A stretch of DNA of 11,836 nt, from the NCBI GenBank assembly GCA_016871475.1, contig VHDG01000037.1, positions 1 through 11,836 of the forward strand, written 5' to 3'. The notes beneath the pieces are model-generated. The model was not told the origin of the DNA and searched no databases. It saw nothing but the letters and a program-made list of their open reading frames with translations. The translations under genes and the position numbers were made by a program. This document shows positions 6,841 to 11,836 of this stretch, piece by piece. The DNA is from Verrucomicrobiota bacterium. Lineage in GTDB: Bacteria > Verrucomicrobiota > Verrucomicrobiia > Limisphaerales > UBA11320. Numbering within the stretch: position 1 is the first letter of the stretch; each line of letters starts with the position of its first letter.

Positions 6841-8784
6841 ATGAGTGACAAGAACTTTGGACGCCGTCGTCGAGGCGGCATGCACTTCAAACCCAAGCAG
6901 CAACAGGGTGGCCATCGCCCCCAGGAGCGCAGCACAGCCGCGCAGGCCAAGGACGCTGCTGCAACTCTCGGCGGCTCGGAGCCGGTTTATGATCGCGGCC
7001 GCTATGCCCGCGAGATCGAACGTTCCGAGAACATCGCCGCGGGGCTTCCGCCTGAGGGGCTTCCGGCGGCGCCCAAGGCCTCAACCCCCGAGGCCGCTCT
7101 GCCACCCGCTCCTCCGCCCGAGGCTCCCTACGTGCCCCCCCACGTGCCCGATCCCCAGCCCGATGGGATCATCGCAAGCATCAAGGCGGCGGCTGGCCGC
7201 GTGTTCAACGCCGTCGCCCGACTGATCAAGCCCAAGCAGCGGTCGCACAAGGAAGTCATTATCAACGCCGAATCCCTGGAGTTGCGCGTCGCCGTCTTGA
7301 TCGAGGGAAAGCTGGATGAGTTCACCATTGAGCGCACCACCACCGAACGGCTCGTCGGCAGCATCTTCAAGGGGAAAGTAAGGAACCTGGAGGATGGGCT
7401 GAAAGCCGCCTTCGTGGACATCGGGTTTGAGAAGAACGCGTTCCTTCACTACTGGGATATCGTTCCGAACAATTTCGACAGCGGAGTCGAGGTGGTTGAG
7501 CGTGACAACCGGCGGCGCGATCGCCCCCGGATCACTCAGAAGGATATTCCGCGGCTTTATTCCTCGGGCAGCGATATCATCGTGCAGGTCACCAAGGGCC
7601 CCATCGGAACCAAGGGCCCTCGCATCACCGGCAACCTGGTCCTGCCCGGCCGTTACCTCGTCCTGTTGCCCAACTCCGACCAGTCCGGCATCTCCCGCAA
7701 GATCGAAAGCCAGGAGGAACGCCAGCGCTTGAAACGCATCCTCCGCGAGCTGTCGATTCCTGAGGGGATGGGCGTGATCATCCGCACCGCAGGCGAGGAT
7801 CAGCAGGCCAGGTATTTCGTCCGTGACCTGGCGCTCCTGCTGGAGGAGTGGAATCAGATCCAGGAACGGATCAAGACCCAGCCCTCAGCCACCTGCGTCT
7901 TCCAGGAGCCGGATCTTGTTGAACGAACCGTGCGGGACTTCCTGACGGAGGACGTCGAGCGGATCGTGGTGGACAGCCAGCAGCAGTTCGACCGGATCTC
8001 GTCCATGATTGCCAAGATCAGCCGTCGGTCGGTTGAGAAGGTGAAGCTCTATTCCGATCCGCAGCCTATTTTCGATCGGTTCAGCATCAGCAAGCAGCTG
8101 GACAACACCTTTTCCCGCCAGGTGCATTTGAAGAGCGGCGGCTATCTGGTTGTGGATGAAACTGAGGCCCTGGTCGCCATCGATGTGAACACCGGCCGGC
8201 ACAAGGGTGGCAAGGATCAGGAAAGCACCATTCTCAAGGTGAACCTGGAGGCAGCCGAGGAAATCTGCCGCCAGCTGCGGCTCCGGAACATCGGAGGTTT
8301 GATCGTTCTGGACTTCATCGACATGAAGCATCCCCGCGACCAGCGGCAGGTGTATCAGCGCATGAAGGAGGGTTTGCGACGGGACCGCGCCAAGACGCAT
8401 ATCCTGCCCATCAGCCAGCTCGGTTTGATGGAGATGACCAGGCAACGGCATACGGAGAGCATTCACTCCTCGGTGTATGACGACTGTCCGTATTGCAAGG
8501 GCCGGGGCAAGGTGAAGAGCGCCCTGACCATGAGCGTCGAGATTCAGCGCAAGCTGAGCGAGATCCTGAAACGGCGGCACCGGGACGAGTCAGATTTCCA
8601 ACTCAAGATCCTCGTCAATCCCAATGTGCTGGACCGCCTTCGTACCGAAGACCAACAGCTCTTCATCGACATGGAGAAGAAGTATTTCGGCAAGCTGTCC
8701 TTCCGTCCGGAGAGCAGCCTGCATGCGGAGGAGTTCAAGATTTTCAACGCGACCACCAACCAGGAAATCCACACACCGAACTAA
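6841..8784 (+). CDS. rng: Ribonuclease E/G family endoribonuclease with N-terminal extension
   Basis: Enzymes of this family cleave single-stranded, AU-rich RNA in rRNA maturation and mRNA decay. Residues 1-135 are an extension: Arg/Gly-rich at 8-24, Pro/Ala-rich at 69-105, and an amphipathic helix at about 109-132. The conserved core follows. The S1 domain is at about 168-250 (VGSIFKGKVRNLEDGLKAAF), with the 5'-sensor region after it. The DNase-I-like catalytic domain carries IDVNTGR (447-453; D448, N450) and LDFIDM (490-495; D491), matching the Mg-binding D303, N305 and D346 of E. coli RNase E. The zinc-link C549-P-Y-C552 is present. A C-terminal small domain ends at 647 with no long disordered tail, which resembles RNase G more than RNase E. 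A plausible Shine-Dalgarno AGGAA (6826-6830) lies 10 bases upstream. As I see no other family member here, it might be the cell's only RNase E/G. Confidence 0.93.
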   Translation: MSDKNFGRRRRGGMHFKPKQQQGGHRPQERSTAAQAKDAAATLGGSEPVYDRGRYAREIERSENIAAGLPPEGLPAAPKASTPEAALPPAPPPEAPYVPPHVPDPQPDGIIASIKAAAGRVFNAVARLIKPKQRSHKEVIINAESLELRVAVLIEGKLDEFTIERTTTERLVGSIFKGKVRNLEDGLKAAFVDIGFEKNAFLHYWDIVPNNFDSGVEVVERDNRRRDRPRITQKDIPRLYSSGSDIIVQVTKGPIGTKGPRITGNLVLPGRYLVLLPNSDQSGISRKIESQEERQRLKRILRELSIPEGMGVIIRTAGEDQQARYFVRDLALLLEEWNQIQERIKTQPSATCVFQEPDLVERTVRDFLTEDVERIVVDSQQQFDRISSMIAKISRRSVEKVKLYSDPQPIFDRFSISKQLDNTFSRQVHLKSGGYLVVDETEALVAIDVNTGRHKGGKDQESTILKVNLEAAEEICRQLRLRNIGGLIVLDFIDMKHPRDQRQVYQRMKEGLRRDRAKTHILPISQLGLMEMTRQRHTESIHSSVYDDCPYCKGRGKVKSALTMSVEIQRKLSEILKRRHRDESDFQLKILVNPNVLDRLRTEDQQLFIDMEKKYFGKLSFRPESSLHAEEFKIFNATTNQEIHTPN

Positions 8785-8882
8785 CACGAGTCGCCTGAGG
8801 TGATCACAGGAAGTCCGGATCGGAGTCTGCTCCGGCGGATGTGTCATCCCTGGGAGCCCGCCTTGGGTGAGAAAGAGTTCAG
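8785..8882 (+). other. Spacer after the elongasome operon, no clear terminator
   Basis: A small hairpin, CGGAG-TCTG-CTCCG (8821-8834), lies 36 bases after the RNase stop but has no T tract, so it is not a convincing intrinsic terminator. A TTGGGT/AATAAG pair at 17-base spacing (8863-8891) is a poor promoter match. Transcription may end by another route or read through into the next gene. Confidence 0.35.
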
Positions 8883-8945
8883 ATGAATAAGAGTCGATTC
8901 TGGCTTTCCTTTCGGAGGCTGGGTCGAGTTAGATCCCGACCATGA
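8883..8945 (+). CDS. Possible 20-codon leader ORF overlapping the next gene
   Basis: An ATG at 8883 opens a frame of 20 codons with a strongly basic product: starts MNKSRFW, and 7 of the 20 residues are Lys or Arg. Its stop codon overlaps the start codon of the following gene as ATGA. A weak purine-rich stretch (GAGAAAGAG) precedes it. Such an arrangement would allow translational coupling, and the ORF covers the only good Shine-Dalgarno nearby (GGAGG at 8914-8918). A frame this short can arise by chance, and no homologue is known to me, so it is only a candidate. Confidence 0.25.
   Translation: MNKSRFWLSFRRLGRVRSRP
8922..8941 (+). promoter_or_regulatory. Inverted repeat between Shine-Dalgarno and start codon
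   Basis: GGTCG (8922-8926) and CGACC (8937-8941) can pair around a 10-base loop and end directly at the ATG at 8942. GGAGG (8914-8918) lies 23 bases from that ATG, which is too far for normal initiation. Folding of the repeat would bring it to within 3 bases. This is a geometric observation; a role in initiation is inference. Confidence 0.3.
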
Positions 8946-9817
8946 AACACGCATTCAATCTCATAGCATCTGGCCTCGGCATCCTTGCAGGGCTGATCAT
9001 CACAGCGGCCCCTGCCACCGCGCAGGTGGGCACTGGCCGCAGTTTCAAAGGGCCCGTGGGCCTTCAGCTCTACAGCCTGAGGGCTGAGTTTACCCGGAAT
9101 GTTCCCGCCGCCATCCAGATGGTCAAGAACCTGGGGGTCAAGAACGTGGAACTCGCCGGCACCTACAACCTCTCGCCAGCGAAGTTCAAGGCCATGCTGG
9201 ACGAGGCCGGGCTGAAGCCTGTCAGCGGTCACTTCCCGTATGACCGTTACAAGACCGACCCGGAGGGGATCGCCAACGATGCCAAGACTCTTGGACTTGA
9301 ATACGCCGGGTGCGCCTGGATTTCACACCAGGGAGAGTTCGATAAGGCGGAGTGCCGCGATGCCATCCAGGTTTTTAACCGCGCCGGGGAAGTCCTCAGA
9401 AAAAAAGGCATCAAATTCTTCTATCACTGCCATGGCTATGAATTCCGGCCTTACAAGGATCGGACCTTCATGGATTTGCTCATGGAAGAAACGGATCCGA
9501 AGAACGTGCGTTACCAGATGGATGTGCTTTGGGTGGTTCACCCCGGCTTCGATCCTGTGGTTTACCTGAAGAAGTACGGCAAACGTTGGGAGCTGATGCA
9601 CCTGAAAGACCTGCGAAAAGGTGTGAAGGGGGACTTCACCGGTAAGTCGAATGTCGAGGATGATGTTGTCCTTGGACAGGGGCAGATGGATTGGGCCTCC
9701 ATCCTCAAGGCTGCGAAGGAAGTCGGGGTGAAACACTATTTCATCGAGGATGAGGCTACTGCGGCGGCGAAGCAGATTCCTCAGAGCATCAAGTATCTTG
9801 AAAGCCTGAGGTGGTGA
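8942..9817 (+). CDS. Exported xylose-isomerase-like TIM-barrel protein (sugar phosphate isomerase/epimerase family)
   Basis: The 291-residue product begins with a classical signal peptide: MKHAFN, a hydrophobic core at about 7-22, and an APATA-Q cleavage site after residue 27. The mature part is an AP_endonuc_2/xylose-isomerase-like barrel of normal length. It opens with VGLQLYSLRAEF (39-50). Likely metal-binding or catalytic positions are E70 (NVELAG), H97 (SGHFPY), H162/H164/E167 (YHCHGYEF), D194 (YQMDVLW), H200, H220 (MHLKD) and E269 (FIEDE). Such proteins act as isomerases, epimerases or, in some cases, 3-keto-glycoside lyase-like enzymes. The substrate cannot be read from the sequence. 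Export to the periplasm is common for this family in polysaccharide-degrading PVC bacteria. The ATG at 8942 gives an intact signal peptide. Whether it is cotranscribed with the genes before it is unclear. Confidence 0.85.
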   Translation: MKHAFNLIASGLGILAGLIITAAPATAQVGTGRSFKGPVGLQLYSLRAEFTRNVPAAIQMVKNLGVKNVELAGTYNLSPAKFKAMLDEAGLKPVSGHFPYDRYKTDPEGIANDAKTLGLEYAGCAWISHQGEFDKAECRDAIQVFNRAGEVLRKKGIKFFYHCHGYEFRPYKDRTFMDLLMEETDPKNVRYQMDVLWVVHPGFDPVVYLKKYGKRWELMHLKDLRKGVKGDFTGKSNVEDDVVLGQGQMDWASILKAAKEVGVKHYFIEDEATAAAKQIPQSIKYLESLRW

Positions 9818-9835
9818 AAGAGTTGCTCGGGTGAA

Positions 9836-9860
9836 ATCCTCCGGCTCGTGCCGTGAGGAT
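9836..9860 (+). terminator. Bulged GC-rich hairpin after the isomerase-like gene, no T tract
   Basis: ATCCTC (9836-9841) pairs with GAGGAT (9855-9860), and CGGC (9842-9845) pairs with GCCG (9850-9853), leaving a single bulged T (9854) and a four-base loop (TCGT). This makes ten pairs. It lies 18 bases after the stop at 9817. There is no following T run, so it might be a weak terminator, an mRNA 3'-end stabiliser or a leader element of the next gene. The fold is certain on paper and the role is not. Confidence 0.45.
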
Positions 9861-9913
9861 GTCTCCAGACCCCATTTCCACCTGGATCCGGGTTGGCAAG
9901 TTTCAAACAGCCT

Positions 9914-11836
9914 GTGCAAGGTTCACGAGCGTCGGTCCTGATGTTGGGGCTGGCCTTCGCTGCCTCCGGCTTCGGAAGCCTGGGAACACAGTCCGTCCTT
10001 TCGCGCTGGTTGGCGCAGGATCTGGGCCATGAAGTTCCTGCCGTGATCGGCTTGATCTCCGCCGTCATGGCTGGCCTGGCTGCCGGCGCCCTCTGGTGGA
10101 AAAAAGGACGCATCCACTCCTGTCCCTACCGGGCGCTTTCCGTGCTCGAAACGTGGATCGGTCTGGCCGCGGTGGCCGGCATCCTTTGGATCCCGCTTGT
10201 CGCCAAGGTTGCAAACTCGTGGGCAGGCTCTGCGGCGCTTTCGACCCCTGAAGGCGTGCTTCAAGCCGCATTGATCTGCCTGGGACTCTTCCCGCTGACT
10301 TTCCCAATGGGGGCCACCCTTCCCGCCATGGAGCAGATCGCCGTCCAGTCGTATCGCGATTCTCGTGTCATGGGCTGGGTGACAGGCATCAACACGGGGG
10401 GAGCTGCGATGGGATGTCTGGCTGGCGCCTGGATCATTCTTCCGTCGCTCGGGCTTGTGGGGTCACTGGTTGCCTTTGGTGTGCTCAACCTGTTGGCCGC
10501 GGCGTGCCTTTTTTCGCGAAGCACATCCCGCGGACTCAACGAGGAATTCGCAATTCCAAATCGTCCCGGGAACTCGGAAGGCCGCACTCGGATTCTCATC
10601 ACGCTTTTCCTCACCGGACTGATCGGCCTTGCCTATGAAGTGCTCGGGCTGCGGTTTCTTTCCCTGGCCTTGGACAATACGGCGTACACCTTTGCGACGG
10701 CTCTTGCCGTGTATCTCATCGGATCCTCGATGGGAGGCTTCGTTCATTTCGCATGGATCAGATCCAAACATCCTTGGGATGCACTTGCCTGGCTGACGGG
10801 GACCGCAGCGTTGACGTTGGTGTTGTCGGTCTTGTTATTCACGAGAGTCGCAGGAGCTTCGGGGGAGAGACCTGGCCATTGGCAGGAGTGGGTGTTGCCC
10901 GTTTTGGTCTTCGTGCTTCCTTCTCTCGTGATGGGTGCGGTCTTTGCCCATCTGGTCTGCCTGGCTCGCAACGCGGGCCTGAGGGTTTCGCACGCCGCCG
11001 CTGTCAACTTCGCCGGAGGTGCCCTGGGCGCATTGCTCATGGGAGTCATCCTGATCCCCGCAGCGGGATTTAAGATCGCCTGGACGAGCTGTGTGGCGGG
11101 TTATCTTTGTCTGACTCCCCATCTGCGGTCCTGGACATGGCGGGTATCCGTGCTGCTTTTCTTCCTGCTGATACCGATGGAGCTGCGCCTGACCGAACCG
11201 CCACCCGGCTGGAGGGTCCTCGACTTTCTCCCCGGTAGAATCGCCAGCGCGGAGGTGCTCATTAACGACGCCGGGGAACGCACTCTGAGGATGAATCACC
11301 GGCTTCAGATGGGAGGCACATCCGCCACGGTTCCCCAACGACGCCAGGCCCACCTGCCGCTGCTCCTGCACCCGGATCCACGCCATGTGCTTTTTCTCGG
11401 GCCCGGCACCGGCATCACGCTGGGGGCGGCGATCAAGCACCAGGGCCTGCGCGCCGATGCCGTCGAGATCTCTCCGGAAGCGGTTTCGATGATGCGTCAT
11501 TTTGAGCCCGAAAACCGGGCGGCCTATCGGCTCCCTGACGTCCGACTGCACGTTGCCGACGCGCGTCGTTACGCACGTGTCTCTACGAATCGATATGATG
11601 TGATCGTGGCAGACTTGTTTCATCCCTGGCAGGACGGTTCCGGCTCCCTCTATACGGTGGAACACTTTCAGGCCGTCCGCTCGCGATTGACGAAGGACGG
11701 TTTGTTTTGCCAGTGGCTGCCGATGCATCAGCTCGACCTTCAAAGCTGGCAGATGATCGCGAGATCCTTCCTGAAGGTGTTCAGTGAAACCGAGCTTTGG
11801 ATCCTGCACTTCAACACTGACATCCCGGTGGTGGGG
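9914..11836 (+). CDS. Multi-pass membrane protein fused to spermidine-synthase-like domain, 3'-truncated by window edge
   Basis: The frame is open from a stop at 9854-9856 to the right edge, 641 codons if the GTG at 9914 is the start. An ATG at 9941 is the alternative but falls inside the first membrane helix. No start has a good Shine-Dalgarno. Residues about 8-430 are hydrophobic, in two halves split by a polar stretch (about 195-226). The second half opens ILITLFLTGLIGLAYEVLGLR, like the repeated membrane unit of fused spermidine-synthase-like proteins. From about 432 a soluble Rossmann-like domain resembles spermine/spermidine synthase: nucleotide loop LGPGTG (495-500), acidic E518 (VEIS), D549 (VADARRY), and VADLFHPWQDGSGSLYTVEHF with D567 at the catalytic Asp position. 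The family is known by sequence but its substrate is not settled. No speD or other polyamine gene is nearby, so true spermidine synthesis is doubtful. Confidence 0.82.
   Translation, partial: MQGSRASVLMLGLAFAASGFGSLGTQSVLSRWLAQDLGHEVPAVIGLISAVMAGLAAGALWWKKGRIHSCPYRALSVLETWIGLAAVAGILWIPLVAKVANSWAGSAALSTPEGVLQAALICLGLFPLTFPMGATLPAMEQIAVQSYRDSRVMGWVTGINTGGAAMGCLAGAWIILPSLGLVGSLVAFGVLNLLAAACLFSRSTSRGLNEEFAIPNRPGNSEGRTRILITLFLTGLIGLAYEVLGLRFLSLALDNTAYTFATALAVYLIGSSMGGFVHFAWIRSKHPWDALAWLTGTAALTLVLSVLLFTRVAGASGERPGHWQEWVLPVLVFVLPSLVMGAVFAHLVCLARNAGLRVSHAAAVNFAGGALGALLMGVILIPAAGFKIAWTSCVAGYLCLTPHLRSWTWRVSVLLFFLLIPMELRLTEPPPGWRVLDFLPGRIASAEVLINDAGERTLRMNHRLQMGGTSATVPQRRQAHLPLLLHPDPRHVLFLGPGTGITLGAAIKHQGLRADAVEISPEAVSMMRHFEPENRAAYRLPDVRLHVADARRYARVSTNRYDVIVADLFHPWQDGSGSLYTVEHFQAVRSRLTKDGLFCQWLPMHQLDLQSWQMIARSFLKVFSETELWILHFNTDIPVVG

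Noticed and set aside
8821..8834. Hairpin after the RNase gene as a terminator
   Set aside because: The stem is only five pairs and no T tract follows, so it is not strong enough to call as an intrinsic terminator.
8863..8891. TTGGGT / AATAAG as a promoter for the isomerase-like gene
   Set aside because: The spacing is right at 17 bases, but the -35 match is poor and the -10 is partial. Similar matches are expected by chance.
10835..11809. 324-codon open frame on the minus strand
   Set aside because: It lies opposite the membrane/spermidine-synthase-like gene, whose + strand protein has recognisable motifs throughout. The minus-strand product is rich in His, Gln, Arg and Gly with no family resemblance, typical of an antisense shadow in GC-rich DNA.

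Overview
The window carries a complete, tightly packed rod-shape (elongasome) operon in a GC-rich genome. It is flanked by accessory genes for an exported LamG-like protein, an exported sugar-isomerase-like TIM barrel, and a membrane protein fused to a spermidine-synthase-like domain. The best guess for the host is a Verrucomicrobiota bacterium or a close relative in the PVC group. That rests on the first protein, which joins a LamG-like fold to a C-terminal module ending in FRLRKP, and on the secreted xylose-isomerase-like barrel. Both are styles I associate with that group. This is inference; no marker gene in the window proves it.

Layout. Positions 2-931 hold the 3' part of a secreted LamG/concanavalin-A-like protein gene, closed by a strong intrinsic terminator (974-1005). 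A 323-base spacer follows, containing that terminator and presumably the operon promoter. Then come, all on the + strand, mreB (1255-2286), mreC (2340-3149), mreD (3146-3697), mrdA/PBP2 (3701-5641), rodA (5638-6837) and an RNase E/G gene (6841-8784). The last five junctions are either 4-base ATGA stop/start overlaps or 3-base gaps, so they look translationally coupled. Only mreB and mreC are separated, by 53 bases. After a 157-base spacer with a possible 20-codon leader ORF come the exported TIM-barrel protein (8942-9817), a bulged hairpin (9836-9860), and a long ORF that runs off the right edge (from about 9914).

How the genes work together. MreB filaments on the inner face of the membrane, with MreC and MreD, organise the peptidoglycan polymerase RodA and the transpeptidase PBP2, which build the side wall of the cell. 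The RNase E/G gene at the end of the operon is a partnership also seen in gamma-proteobacteria, where rng (cafA) lies near mreBCD. Here the enzyme has an unusual N-terminal extension of about 135 residues. It holds an Arg/Gly-rich start, a Pro/Ala-rich linker and a clean cationic amphipathic helix just before the catalytic part. This suggests membrane tethering and is the most interesting observation in the window.

I do not see a defence system, mobile element, CRISPR array, tRNA or rRNA. Apart from the details listed as findings, the core of the window is conserved housekeeping.
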